Origin: DATAGF01 sp963813355
Lineage (GTDB): Bacteria; Actinomycetota; Thermoleophilia; Miltoncostaeales; Miltoncostaeaceae
Assembly (NCBI GenBank): GCA_963813355.1
Contig: CAWEYS010000023.1
Coordinates: forward strand, 1-64,000
Reading direction: 5' to 3'
DNA: 64,000 nt
This document shows positions 45,293 to 54,528 of this stretch, in pieces; the first letter of the stretch is position 1; each line of letters begins with the position of its first letter. Both the position numbers and the translations under genes were made by a program. The notes beneath the pieces were generated by a model. The model was not told the origin of the DNA. It did no database searches and saw nothing but the letters and a program-made list of their open reading frames with translations.

Positions 45293-45697
45293 ATGACCGA
45301 GACCACGACCCTCCACGGGGCCTTCCCGATCGTCCCCTACGACGAGCCCCGCGCCGCCATGGAGTGGCTTGCGCGCGCCTTCGGGGCCGAGCCCACCGCC
45401 GTCTACCCGCCGGATCCCGACGAGCCCCTGGTGCACGCCGAGGTGCGGGTGGGCTCGGGCGTGGTGATGCTGAGCGACACCGGGCGCGCCGGCGAGTCGC
45501 CGTTCGCCATGGCGGGGCCGGTGGTCGTCTACGTGGTCGTCGACGATCCCGACGGCCTCCACGACCGCGCGGTCGCGGCGGGCGCCGAGATCGTGCGCGG
45601 CCTCACCGACCAGGACTACGGCTCGCGCGAGTTCGCCGCCCGCGACCCTCACGGCAACGTCTGGAGCTTCGGGACCTACCGGCCCAGCTCAGGCTGA
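45293..45697 (+). CDS. VOC/glyoxalase-like protein
   Basis: 134 residues: PIVPYDEPRAAMEWLARAFG AEPTAVYP, VHAEVRVGSGVVMLSD, VYVVVDDPDGLHDRAVAAGA EIVRG and the end ARDPHGNVWSFGTY. This is the PhnB/YP_-like VOC group. Ribosome site GAGGAG. Downstream of the AraC gene, presumably controlled by it. Function unassigned, possibly detoxification. Confidence 0.88.
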   Translation: MTETTTLHGAFPIVPYDEPRAAMEWLARAFGAEPTAVYPPDPDEPLVHAEVRVGSGVVMLSDTGRAGESPFAMAGPVVVYVVVDDPDGLHDRAVAAGAEIVRGLTDQDYGSREFAARDPHGNVWSFGTYRPSSG

Positions 45698-46912
45698 GGC
45701 GGGCAGCGTCCGGCCGAGGCGGTCCTCGTCGACCAGGTCGCGGCGGGCCGTCTCGGGCAGGCCGCGCAGGGCGAGCAGGGCGGCGACGAGGCAGCCGCCG
45801 AGGACGAGCATCAGCAGGTAGGGGCTGACGACGCTCGCCAGGCCGCCGAGCACGACCAGCCCGACGGAGCCCGCCGCGACCTGGCAGACGAGCACGAAGG
45901 AGGTCAGGGAGGCGCGCACCTCGGTGGGGAAGAGCTCGGCGATGTAGGCGACCGACGCGGCGAGGAAGCAGGACCCGGCGGCGGCGAGCAGGAAGAAGCC
46001 GGGGGCGAAGAGCGCGGGCATCTGCGTGAACACGAGGACCGTCCCGGCCGCGCCCATGACGATGGCGAGGCCGATCATCGGGCGCCGGCCGACCAGGTCG
46101 CTGATGCGCCCGCCGAGCCAGAAGCCCAGCACCCCGAAGACCGCGGACGCCAGGATCAGGCCGGTGAACAACGCGCTCCAGCCGTAGTCGGTCTGCGCGA
46201 GCTCGGACGCGTAGAAGAACCCGCTCGTCTGCGCGAGGCCGAAGATGCCGACCATCGCGACCACCCGCCACAGGCGTCGGCGATGGGCCGGATCCACACG
46301 AGGCCAGAGCGTCGTCTGCACGCGGTTCTGCGTCTTCGCGACGAGGAAGGCGCGCGTCTCGGGCAGGCGCCGTCGCAGGTAGGCGGCGAGCCCGAGCGGC
46401 ACCAGCGCGAAGAGGTAGAAGAGCCGCCAGTCGAGCGGCGTGAGCGGGACCACGAGCAGCATGCCCGCGACGGCGCCGTAGCCCAGGCCCGAGACGATCC
46501 CGAGCGCCGAGAGACCGGCCCCGCGGCGGTCCGGGCGCAGCTCCTCGGCGACGACGAGGTTGGCGAGGCCCGCCTCGGTCGCCAGGAAGACGCGCGCGGC
46601 CATCTGCAGCGCGACGAACGCCAGGAGGCCCCAGGCGAGCGCGGTCATCCCCGTCGCGAGGGTGAAGAGCGCGAGCGAGGCGAGCAGCAGCGTGCGCCTG
46701 CCCCAGCGGTCCGCCAGGCGCATCAGCGGGAGGCTGCCCAGCGTGGCGAGCCGGATGACCGCGACCCCGATGCCGAAGGTGGCGATCGCGACGCCGAGGC
46801 CCTTCGCGATCACGGGCGCCGCGAGGGTCAGCAGGGCGACGTCGTAGACCTCGAAGAAGCCGACCATCGACAACGGGCCGAGCACGGACCACTCGCGCCT
46901 GTTGAAGTCCAC
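45689..46912 (-). CDS. MFS transporter
   Basis: 407 residues with about 12 membrane helices. The MFS loop 2-3 motif appears as MRLADRWGRRTLLL and again between helices 8 and 9 as GGRISDLVGRRPMIG. AELFPTEVRASLTSF is the sugar/metabolite-transporter signature. Plasma membrane; substrate not predictable. Overlaps the VOC gene tail to tail by 9 bp. Confidence 0.9.
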   Translation of the reverse strand: MDFNRREWSVLGPLSMVGFFEVYDVALLTLAAPVIAKGLGVAIATFGIGVAVIRLATLGSLPLMRLADRWGRRTLLLASLALFTLATGMTALAWGLLAFVALQMAARVFLATEAGLANLVVAEELRPDRRGAGLSALGIVSGLGYGAVAGMLLVVPLTPLDWRLFYLFALVPLGLAAYLRRRLPETRAFLVAKTQNRVQTTLWPRVDPAHRRRLWRVVAMVGIFGLAQTSGFFYASELAQTDYGWSALFTGLILASAVFGVLGFWLGGRISDLVGRRPMIGLAIVMGAAGTVLVFTQMPALFAPGFFLLAAAGSCFLAASVAYIAELFPTEVRASLTSFVLVCQVAAGSVGLVVLGGLASVVSPYLLMLVLGGCLVAALLALRGLPETARRDLVDEDRLGRTLPASA

Positions 46913-47090
46913 CAGGGACCTGATGTGCCGCGCCTCCGCCTCGATGCCGCACTGATCGGCAACGGCGCGCGAGACTTGAGCAGGCGGGCGCGGCGCGGAC
47001 GACCTGACGGGACGACAGTAGCGCGTCCGCCGGCGCCCGGCGCGCGCGCGTGGCGCGAGGCGATCGGCGGGCCCGCTTCCCGGGGCCTGC

Positions 47091-47096
47091 TAACCT
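47091..47096 (+). promoter_or_regulatory. -10 box (TAACCT) of rpsO
   Basis: TANNNT box about 105 bp before the rpsO start, giving a leader near 100 nt. rpsO leaders bind S15 in several bacteria; I cannot assign the structure here. The rest of 46913-47200 holds no gene. Confidence 0.35.
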
Positions 47097-47200
47097 CGTC
47101 GCTTGTCCGGGTTGCGAGACGCGCGTGGCGCGCATCCCCCGGAGCGTATGAACCGACCCGGTGCGGCTCCGGCTGCGCCGCGGCTGAGCGAGGACATGGA

Positions 47201-47467
47201 GTGCTGACCAAGGACGCGAAGGCGGAGGTCATCGGTGCCTACCGCCAGCACGAGACGGACACGGGGTCGCCGCAGGTACAGGTCGCGATCCTGACGGAGC
47301 GGATCAACGGGCTCACCGAGCACCTGAAGACGCACAAGAAGGACCATCACTCGCGGCGAGGGCTGCTGCAGATGGTCGGGCGCCGGCGCCGGCTGCTGAA
47401 CTACCTGCAGCGCGAGGACCTGGACGCCTACCGCGAGCTCACGCGGCAACTGGGCCTGCGCAGGTAG
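47201..47467 (+). CDS. rpsO: 30S ribosomal protein S15
   Basis: 88 residues from GTG 47201: LTKDAKAEVIGAYRQHETDT GSPQVQVAILTERINGLTEH, KDHHSRRGLLQMVGRRRRLL NYLQ. Binds the 16S rRNA three-way junction. pnp follows after about 106 bp containing GC-rich inverted repeats (GCCGGC at 47472 and 47506) that may be an RNase processing hairpin. Confidence 0.97.
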   Translation: MLTKDAKAEVIGAYRQHETDTGSPQVQVAILTERINGLTEHLKTHKKDHHSRRGLLQMVGRRRRLLNYLQREDLDAYRELTRQLGLRR

Positions 47468-47573
47468 CGCGGCCGGCGCGAGAGCGAGGGACGACGAGAC
47501 AGAGGGCCGGCGCCGGGCGGCGCGGGCACATTGAGGCGCTTCGCCGAGGGGCGGGGCAGACAAGGGATGTGAA

Positions 47574-49760
47574 ATGGCAGTAGAGACGGTGACCGTCGAG
47601 ATCGGCGACGTGCCGATCGAGCTCGAGACGGGCAAGCTCGCCAAGCAGGCGAACGGGTCCGTCGTCGTCCGATCGGGCGACACGGTGGTGCTGGTGACGG
47701 CGGTGGGCGCGCAGGAGCCGCGCCCGGGGGCGGACTTCTTCCCCCTCACGGTGGACGTGGAGGAGCGGATGTACGCCGCCGGGAAGATCCCCGGCGGTTT
47801 CATCAAGCGCGAGTCGCGGCCGAGCGACCGCGCGACCCTGACGGCGCGCATGACCGACCGGCCGATCCGGCCGCTCTGGCCCAAGGGCTACCGCAACGAG
47901 ACCCAGGTGGTCGCGACGGTGCTCTCGGTCGACCAGGTGAACGCGTTCGACATCCTCTGCATCAACGGGGCCTCGGCCGCGCTGATGCTCTCGGAGCTGC
48001 CCTTCCAGCGCCCGGTGGGCGCGGTCCGCATCGGCCTGGTCGGGGACGAGTTCATCATCAACCCGACCGTGCAGGAGAGCGAGGAGTCCGAGCTCGACCT
48101 CATCGTCGCGGGCACCGACGAGGCCATCTCGATGGTCGAGGCGGGCGCCAAGGAGGTCGATGAGGAGACGATGCTCGAGGCCCTGCAGATCGCCCACGAG
48201 GAGATCCGGCGCCTCTGCGCGGCCCAGGTCGAGCTCAGGGAGGCCGCCGGCAAGCCCAAGTGGGAGGTCGAGGGGACGGCCGTCGACGAGAAGCTCCTGG
48301 CCAAGATCGAGAAGGGCGCGGGGAAGGACCTGGCCGAGGCCACCCGCGAGCAGGCCAAGCTGGCCCGCCGCGACAAGGTCGCCGCGGTGCGGGCGGCCGC
48401 CGCGGAGAAGATCCTCGGCGACGACCCCGACCCCGAGGAGGCCGCGGCCTTCAGCGCGGCGTTCGAGTCCCTCCAGAAGCGGTTCATCCGCCAGCGCATC
48501 GCGGTCGACAAGGAGCGCCCCGACGGCCGCAAGGCCGACGAGATCCGGCCGATCAGCTGCGAGGTGCGGGTGCTCCCGCGCGTGCACGGCTCCGGCCTCT
48601 TCACCCGCGGGGAGACGCAGGTGCTCACGAGCCTCGCGCTCGGCACCACCAAGGAGGCGCAGCGCATCGACGGTCTCGGGATCGAGACCACCAAGCGCTA
48701 CATCCACCACTACAACTTCCCGCCCTTCAGCGTGGGCGAGACCGGGTTCATGCGCGGGCCCAAGCGCCGCGACATCGGCCACGGCGCGCTCGCCGAGCGG
48801 GCGCTGCTCCCGATGATCCCGGAGGAGGCCGAGTTCCCCTACACGCTGCGGCTGGTCTCCGAGACCCTCGAGAGCAACGGCTCCTCGTCGATGGCGTCGG
48901 TCTGCGGCTCGACGCTCGCCCTGCTGGACGCCGGCGTGCGGATCACCCGCCCGGTGGCCGGCATCGCGATGGGCCTGATCAAGGAGGGCGACGAGCACAT
49001 CGTGCTGTCGGACATCCAGGGCGACGAGGACCACCTCGGCGACATGGACTTCAAGGTGGCCGGCACGTCGGAGGGCATCACCGCCCTCCAGATGGACATC
49101 AAGATCACCGGCGTCACGTTCGAGATCCTGCGCGACGCGCTCGCCCAGGCGAAGGCCGGACGCCAGTTCATCCTCGGCGTCATGAACGAGACGATCCCGG
49201 GCCCGCGCGACGAGCTGTCGCCGTGGGCGCCGCGCATCACGGCGATCAAGATCGACCCGGAGCGCATCGGGACCGTCATCGGCAAGGGCGGCGAGACGAT
49301 CCGCGGGCTCGAGGCCGACTACGGCGTCGAGATCTCGGTGGAGGACGACGGCACCGTGAAGGTCTACGGGGTCGAGGGCCAGAAGGCCGACGAGGCCGTC
49401 GAGATGATCCGCGCCATGACCAAGGACGTCGAGGTCGGCGACACCTACCTCGGCGCCAAGGTCGTGAAGACGACCACGTTCGGCGCCTTCGTCGAGCTCA
49501 CCAAGGGCGTCGACGGCCTGCTGCACATCTCCAACCTGAGCCGCGGCCGGGTCGACAAGGTGGAGGACGTCCTCAACCGCGGCGACACGGTTGACGTGCG
49601 GGTCGTCGAGGTCGACAAGCTGCGCGGCCGCATCGGCCTGCGGATCATCGGCCTCGAGGACGACGAGCCCGAGGCCGCCGGCAACGGCGGGGTCGCGGCC
49701 GCCGACGGCGAGCCGGCGGCGCCGCGGCGCAGGCGGCGGAGGCTCACGACCGCCGAGTGA
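47574..49760 (+). CDS. pnp: polynucleotide phosphorylase
   Basis: 728 residues. Two RNase PH cores (first with FFPLTVDVEERMYAAGKIPG GFIKRESRPSD, second with VHGSGLFTRGETQVLTSLAL and the DIQGDEDHLGDMDFKVAGT active-site region), KH domain IGTVIGKGGETIRGLEADYG, and S1 domain TTFGAFVELTKGVDGLLHIS. Basic C-terminal tail PRRRRRRLTTAE. Degrades mRNA 3' to 5'. The M16 peptidase start overlaps its stop. Confidence 0.97.
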   Translation: MAVETVTVEIGDVPIELETGKLAKQANGSVVVRSGDTVVLVTAVGAQEPRPGADFFPLTVDVEERMYAAGKIPGGFIKRESRPSDRATLTARMTDRPIRPLWPKGYRNETQVVATVLSVDQVNAFDILCINGASAALMLSELPFQRPVGAVRIGLVGDEFIINPTVQESEESELDLIVAGTDEAISMVEAGAKEVDEETMLEALQIAHEEIRRLCAAQVELREAAGKPKWEVEGTAVDEKLLAKIEKGAGKDLAEATREQAKLARRDKVAAVRAAAAEKILGDDPDPEEAAAFSAAFESLQKRFIRQRIAVDKERPDGRKADEIRPISCEVRVLPRVHGSGLFTRGETQVLTSLALGTTKEAQRIDGLGIETTKRYIHHYNFPPFSVGETGFMRGPKRRDIGHGALAERALLPMIPEEAEFPYTLRLVSETLESNGSSSMASVCGSTLALLDAGVRITRPVAGIAMGLIKEGDEHIVLSDIQGDEDHLGDMDFKVAGTSEGITALQMDIKITGVTFEILRDALAQAKAGRQFILGVMNETIPGPRDELSPWAPRITAIKIDPERIGTVIGKGGETIRGLEADYGVEISVEDDGTVKVYGVEGQKADEAVEMIRAMTKDVEVGDTYLGAKVVKTTTFGAFVELTKGVDGLLHISNLSRGRVDKVEDVLNRGDTVDVRVVEVDKLRGRIGLRIIGLEDDEPEAAGNGGVAAADGEPAAPRRRRRRLTTAE

Positions 49761-51055
49761 TCGACGCCGCCACCTCGCGGCGCCCCGTCGTGAGCACGGG
49801 GCGGGGAGGGCTCCGGGTCGTCTCGGAGCCCGTCCCCGGCGTGCGCTCGGTCGCCATCGGCGTCTGGATCGGCGTCGGCTCGCGCTTCGAGCGCGCCGAG
49901 GAGGCGGGCATCTCCCACTTCCTCGAGCACATGCTCTTCAAGGGCACGCCGACCCTGTCGCCCGAGGAGATCGCCCAGGTCTTCGACGGCCTCGGCGGCG
50001 AGGTCAACGCCGCCACCGGCAAGGACTACACGGTCCTGTACTGCCGCGTCCTCGACGAGCTCGTGGACCGGGCCATGCCGGTGCTGACCGACATGCTCCA
50101 GCGGCCGACCCTCGCCGACCTCGACCAGGAGCGGGAGGTGGTCCTGGAGGAGATCGCGATGTACGAGGACGACCCCCAGGACCAGATCCACGACCTGGCG
50201 AGCGTGGCGGTCTTCCCCGACCAGGCGCTCGGCCGGCCGGTCATCGGGACCGCCCAGGTGATCGGCTCCGTGCCCGCCGACGGCGTGCGCGCGTACCACG
50301 AGGGCCACTACACGGCGCCCAACATCGTCGTCGCGGCGGCCGGCAACATCACGCACGAGCGCGTCGCCGAGCTCGCCGACGAGCTGCTCGGGGACCTGCC
50401 GCGGGAGCCCGGCGCGGGGGTCTACGAGGCCGCCCGGCCCGGAGCGCCGACGCTCGTCGTCAAGGAGAAGGCCACCGAGCAGTACCACCTGTGCCTCGGC
50501 GGGCCCGGGCTCTCCCGCAACGACCCGCGCCGGCACGCCCAGTCGGTGCTCGACGCCGTGCTCGGCGGCTCGATGAGCAGCCGCCTCTTCCAGGAGATCC
50601 GGGAGAAGCGGGGCCTCGCGTACTCGGTGGGGTCCTACGCCGTGGGCTACGCCGACACCGGCCAGGTCGGCGTCTACCTCGGGACCCGCGAGGACAACCT
50701 GGCCACCGCCTGCGAGGTCGTCGGGGCGGAGCTGCGGCGGATCGCGGAGGAGCCGCTGCCCGACGACGAGCTGCGCCGCGCGAAGGACCACCTCAAGGGG
50801 CGCCTGGTCCTTGGCATGGAGAGCTCGGGCACGCGCATGAACCGCATCGGGCGGGCCGTGCTCACGGGCACCGAGCTCCTGACGGTCGACGAGACGGTCG
50901 ACCGGATCGAGGCCGTCACGGCCGACGACGTCCTCGACCTCGCGCGGGCGCACTGGCAGCCGGCGGCGCTGTCGGCCGCGGCGATCGGCGCCAGCGGCGA
51001 CGTGATCCGCGCCGCCGCCGGCCGCCTCTCGCCGGAGCTGGCGCGGGCCTCGTAG
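49757..51055 (+). CDS. M16 family zinc peptidase
   Basis: 432 residues. Inverted zinc motif GISHFLEHMLFKGT (HxxEH) with the distal glutamate region EREVVLEEIAMYEDDP, and the partner half with SSRLFQEIREKRGLAYSVGS. This is the PqqL/MPP-beta-like single-chain peptidase that commonly follows pnp in actinobacteria. GTG 49757 overlaps the pnp stop (GTGA). Substrate unknown. Confidence 0.93.
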   Translation: MIDAATSRRPVVSTGRGGLRVVSEPVPGVRSVAIGVWIGVGSRFERAEEAGISHFLEHMLFKGTPTLSPEEIAQVFDGLGGEVNAATGKDYTVLYCRVLDELVDRAMPVLTDMLQRPTLADLDQEREVVLEEIAMYEDDPQDQIHDLASVAVFPDQALGRPVIGTAQVIGSVPADGVRAYHEGHYTAPNIVVAAAGNITHERVAELADELLGDLPREPGAGVYEAARPGAPTLVVKEKATEQYHLCLGGPGLSRNDPRRHAQSVLDAVLGGSMSSRLFQEIREKRGLAYSVGSYAVGYADTGQVGVYLGTREDNLATACEVVGAELRRIAEEPLPDDELRRAKDHLKGRLVLGMESSGTRMNRIGRAVLTGTELLTVDETVDRIEAVTADDVLDLARAHWQPAALSAAAIGASGDVIRAAAGRLSPELARAS

Positions 51056-51141
51056 CCGGCGCGCCCGTCCGTGGGCGAACGGCCCAGGATCGGTTAAGTG
51101 GCGGATAACGGCCGTACCCCGCCGGTGCGCGGGCCCAGGCG

Positions 51142-52581
51142 GTGCTCTACCACTCGCCTGTGACCAGGCCCGCCACCGCCGAGTTCCCGACCCAGCCGTT
51201 GCCGCCCCCTCGGGAGGCCGCGGCGCCGGCCCCGTCGCGCGTCCGCGCGGGGCTGCTGGCGCTGGCCGTGGCGGTGGCGTTCGCCGACTCGTCGATCGTG
51301 GTCCTGGCGCTGCCGCAGCTGCTCGGGGACTTCGGGACGACGATCGAGTCGGTCTCCTGGGTGGTGACGTCCTACAACGTCGCCGTCGCGGTCCTCGCCC
51401 TCGCGCTGATCCCGTTCGTCCGCCGGCTGGACGCGGCGCGCCTGACGCGGTGGGGGCTCGTCGTCTTCTGCGCCGCCTGCGTGGGCTGCGCGGTCGCCGA
51501 CGGCCTGGCCGTCCTGATCGCCGCCCGGGCGGTCCAGGGCGCCGGCGCGGCCATGCTGCTGGCCGGCTCGGTGCCCCTCCTCGGTGCCCTGTGCGGCTCG
51601 CCGGCGCGCGGGGCGCTCCTCTGGGGCGCGGCCGGCGTGATCGGCGCGGCCGTCGGCCCGGCGCTCGGCGGCGCGCTGACCCAGGCCTTCGACTGGCGGG
51701 CGATCTTCATCGCCCAGGTGCCGCTGGCGGCCGCCGCGATCGCCGCCACCTTCCGCGCCCCGGCCCCCGCGCGCGAGGAGCCGGCGCGGGAGCGCGACCC
51801 GGCCCGCCCGGCGCGCTGGATCTCGGGCGCCGCCCTCGCGCTGATCTCGGCCGCGCTGGTCGGGGCCCTCTTTCTCGCGGTCGTGCTGATGATCGACGGG
51901 TGGGGGCACGAGCCGCTGGTCGCCGCGGCCGTGGTCAGCGCCCTGCCGGCCGGCGCCCTGGCGGCGGCGCCGATCGCGAGCCGCAGCGCCACCCTCGTCG
52001 CGGTCGGGGGCGGCATCCTGCTGGTGTCCGGCAGCCTGCTCGCGATGGCCCTGCTCCCCGAGCCGAGCCTGGCGATGCTCGGCACGGCGCTCGGCCTCTG
52101 TGGGCTCGGGCTGGGCCTGAGCCTGCCGGCGCTCACCGAGGCGTCGCTGCGCGGGCCGAGCCTGTCCTCGTCCGGGACCTGGTCGGTCGGCATCCGGCAC
52201 GCCGGGCTGGTGCTCGGGCTGGTGCTCCTGACGCCGCTGCTCGCCGCCGACCTGTCCGGGGTGGAGGACCGCGCCCGCCTCGCGGGCGCCTCGGCGCTGA
52301 TCGAGGCCCCGCTCTCGATCCAGGACAAGGTGGCGGTCGGCATCGAGCTGGAGAAGGCCATCGACGAGGCCCCGCGCGGCGAGGTGCCCGACCTCAGCAG
52401 CGCCGTCGCGGCCGGCGGCGACCCGACCTCGCCGGGGCGCGTCGCCCTGCGCGACAGCCTGCAGCGGGTGATCTCGGACGCCATCACCCGCGGCTTCCGC
52501 GGCGCCTTCATCCTGTGCGCGATCCTGGCGGCGCTCGCGCTGCTGCCCGTCGCCGTGATGCGCTGGAGGCGGCTCGCATGA
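51142..52581 (+). CDS. MFS transporter-like membrane protein
   Basis: About 479 residues (GTG 51142, or GTG 51160). Drug:H+ antiporter-like start LLALAVAVAFADSSIVVLAL PQLLGDFG, VSWVVTSYNVAVAV, and ARAVQGAGAAMLLAGSVPLL. The last 120 residues contain an extracytosolic segment (LSIQDKVAVGIELEKAIDEA) before the final helix, unusual for this family. The next gene starts inside its end. Confidence 0.85.
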   Translation: MLYHSPVTRPATAEFPTQPLPPPREAAAPAPSRVRAGLLALAVAVAFADSSIVVLALPQLLGDFGTTIESVSWVVTSYNVAVAVLALALIPFVRRLDAARLTRWGLVVFCAACVGCAVADGLAVLIAARAVQGAGAAMLLAGSVPLLGALCGSPARGALLWGAAGVIGAAVGPALGGALTQAFDWRAIFIAQVPLAAAAIAATFRAPAPAREEPARERDPARPARWISGAALALISAALVGALFLAVVLMIDGWGHEPLVAAAVVSALPAGALAAAPIASRSATLVAVGGGILLVSGSLLAMALLPEPSLAMLGTALGLCGLGLGLSLPALTEASLRGPSLSSSGTWSVGIRHAGLVLGLVLLTPLLAADLSGVEDRARLAGASALIEAPLSIQDKVAVGIELEKAIDEAPRGEVPDLSSAVAAGGDPTSPGRVALRDSLQRVISDAITRGFRGAFILCAILAALALLPVAVMRWRRLA

Positions 52582-53030
52582 CGCTGCGCCGCGCCGGCCA
52601 CCTCGCGATCGCCGCCGCCCTGGCGGCCCTCGCCGTGCTCATCGTCGTCGAGATCCAGCGCGGCGCCTTCACCGAGAGCGCGCTCGCGGTCCCCGATCCC
52701 TGCGACCGCCCCGTCAACGTGGCCACCGACGGCCTCGACGGGGCCGCCCAGCGCATCGGCCTGCGCGCCATCGACATCGCCGCCTGCGAGATGGGCACCA
52801 CCCGCGAGGAGCTCCTCCTCTCGGTCGCGACCTCGCTGCAGGAGTCGCGCGACCTCCCGCCGGGCTCGGAGGGCGCCATCCGCCACGGCCTGGAGCAGGC
52901 CATCGACGAGGAGGAGGACGCCGGCCGCCTCAACACCGTCGCCGCGTGGGTGCTCTCCCAGGCTGCCCAGAACGCTCCGGTCGAATGGGTCGTCCGAGCC
53001 GTGGAGGAGATCGGCCCGATCCTCGGCTGA
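52578..53030 (+). CDS. membrane-anchored hypothetical protein
   Basis: 150 residues with one N-terminal helix (GHLAIAAALAALAVLIVVEI), then a soluble part containing DPCDRPVNVATDGLDGAAQR, AACEMGTTREELLLSVATSL and an acidic helical end. Two cysteines could form a bridge outside the cell. It overlaps the MFS gene by 4 bp (ATGA), and the short acidic helices resemble the extra segment of that MFS protein, so they may work together. Family not recognised. Confidence 0.7.
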   Translation: MTLRRAGHLAIAAALAALAVLIVVEIQRGAFTESALAVPDPCDRPVNVATDGLDGAAQRIGLRAIDIAACEMGTTREELLLSVATSLQESRDLPPGSEGAIRHGLEQAIDEEEDAGRLNTVAAWVLSQAAQNAPVEWVVRAVEEIGPILG

Positions 53031-53039
53031 GCCGCACCC

Positions 53040-53067
53040 GGCCCCGCCCGCCCTGAGGGCCGGGGCC
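53040..53067 (+). terminator. GC-rich hairpin after the MFS gene pair
   Basis: GGCCCCG, 14-nt loop, CGGGGCC, starting 10 bp after the stop. No T-run. Confidence 0.5.
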
Positions 53068-53188
53068 GTCCGCCCACACCGGCGGCCTGGATGCGCCGCG
53101 AGGCCTGGGCGTCCAACGGCGTCCAGGCCGGCCTGCGCTCCGGCGGGGCCGCTTCGAGGTTGAGCGGGCCGGGGGCGAGGGCTCCTGG

Positions 53189-53337
53189 CCAATTGGCCAT
53201 CGACCCTTCGGCCAATTGGCCGAGTTGGCAGCGCCCGGTCATCTGCGGGGCTCAGCTGGACCCTCTGCCTGTGCCACGGCGTCGCCGCTCGCGGCTGGGC
53301 ATTGGTCAATTGGCCGCCGCGCTGTTGGCCAATTGCG
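53189..53337. repeat. paired CCAATTGGC palindromes, locus 2
   Basis: CCAATTGGC at 53189 and 53212 (23 bp apart), then the slightly altered TCAATTGGC at 53306 and CCAATTGCG at 53329 (again 23 bp apart). The pairs are 117 bp apart. As in locus 1, GG precedes the second member of each pair and the spacers are otherwise unrelated. The zinc-ribbon gene begins 81 bp later. The rest of 53068-53417 has no gene. Confidence 0.8.
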
Positions 53338-53417
53338 CCTCAGCCGCCACGACCCCGTGCGCAAGTCGGCTCGCGTCGGTGGTGATCGTCCTGCCGCGGC
53401 TGGTGCAGGGTGGGGTC

Positions 53418-54362
53418 GTGGCCAAGAGCTTCTACAAGGGGGAGAGGCTGGGGAGCCGGCCGCCGTGTCTGTTGTGCATGGGCCGGGGGGAGGGGGAGCG
53501 GGCGGAGCTGCATCTGCCCTACGGGGTGACGGTGTGGCTGTGCGCGGCGCACCGAAGCGTCGAGTTCCAGGTGCGGCGGGCGGGGAGGGATTTCGTGGCA
53601 TCCCTGTCCCGCGCCTGGGCGGGGGCGGGGTGTCTGACCCGGGCGCGGGAGCGGGCGCTCGATGCGCATCGAGCGCGCGTGCTGCCAGCCCGGCCGGCGC
53701 GGGAGCGGCCCGGTTCCTACTCGTGGCCGGCGCTGCGCGGCGAGGCGGAGCGGCGGTTCGCGGCCGGCGAGGCGCCGGCGCGGGTCATCCGGGAGCTGCG
53801 CGAGAGGGAGCGGGCGGGTCGGGCGCTGCCGCCCTCCGCGCGCACGATGCGGCGTTGGTTCGGCGAGGGCCGGTGGCTCGGCTCCGACGGGGCGTCAGGG
53901 AGGGGCGGGCCGAACCGCCCCCCGGGGGGTGACGCCGAAGGCCACGACCCAGCCCGACCCGCCGTCGGGGACGGCGATCTCGGTGAGGCTCGCCGTGGGG
54001 ACGGCCACCAGGCCGGAGCGGGGGAGGCCCGCCACGGCCGCGCAGGCGGCGCGGATCGGCCCGCCGTGGGTGACCACCAGGGCCCGCTCGGCCCCGGACG
54101 CCGCCAGCGCGCCGACGGCCGCGGCGATCCGGGCGCACGTGTCCGCGAAACGCCTCGCCCCCCGGTGGCGCGGCCGACCCCTCGAGCCAGCCGTCGTGGG
54201 CCTCGGGCTCCTCGGCCACGACCTCTCCGACCAGGCGGCCGGCCCAGCGCCCGATGGCGGCCTCGCGCCAGCGCGGGTCGGGCCGGGCGGCGGCCAGGCC
54301 GAGCTCCTCGGCCGTCTGGCGCGCCCGGAGCAGGTCGGAGGTCACGACGGCGTCCGGCCTGA
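53418..54362 (+). CDS. zinc-ribbon/helix-turn-helix protein
   Basis: GTG 53418: VAKSFYKGERLGSRPPCLLC with a second pair about 25 residues on (WLCAAHRS), giving a CxxC...CxxH zinc-binding pattern. A C-terminal homeodomain-like piece reads SARTMRRWFGEGRWLGSDG. The sensible protein ends near residue 170. The frame then stays open to 54362, antisense to the phosphatase. A TGA at 53930-53932 lies one frame away behind a C6G6 run, so the true end is probably there. I do not know the family; a DNA-binding role is inferred. Confidence 0.6.
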   Translation: MAKSFYKGERLGSRPPCLLCMGRGEGERAELHLPYGVTVWLCAAHRSVEFQVRRAGRDFVASLSRAWAGAGCLTRARERALDAHRARVLPARPARERPGSYSWPALRGEAERRFAAGEAPARVIRELRERERAGRALPPSARTMRRWFGEGRWLGSDGASGRGGPNRPPGGDAEGHDPARPAVGDGDLGEARRGDGHQAGAGEARHGRAGGADRPAVGDHQGPLGPGRRQRADGRGDPGARVRETPRPPVARPTPRASRRGPRAPRPRPLRPGGRPSARWRPRASAGRAGRRPGRAPRPSGAPGAGRRSRRRPA

Positions 54363-54495
54363 GCCCCTCCAGGAGGGGCGCCAGCGCCCGCGCCTGCGCG
54401 CGGCCGGCGGCGCTGAGCGGCGGGTCGGCCGTGCCCTGCATCCTCCCCTCCGCGTTCCAGGTCGACTCGCCGTGGCGCAGGAGGATGAGCCGCAC
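53895..54495 (-). CDS. histidine phosphatase, frameshifted
   Basis: ATG 54495 opens LILLRHGESTWNAEGRMQGT with the catalytic RHG motif, then LRPDAVVTSDLLRARQTAEE and WREAAIGRWAGRL. Near 54160, in a run of six G, one extra base moves the frame to FADTCARIAAAVGALAASGA ERALVVTHGGPIRAACAA, which carries the second catalytic histidine, ending at 53895. Together about 199 residues, a normal phosphoglycerate-mutase-like length. Substrate unknown. Real pseudogene or sequence error. Confidence 0.75.
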
Positions 54496-54528
54496 CGCGG
54501 CAGCGTAGAGAGCGGCGGCGGCCCCGGG

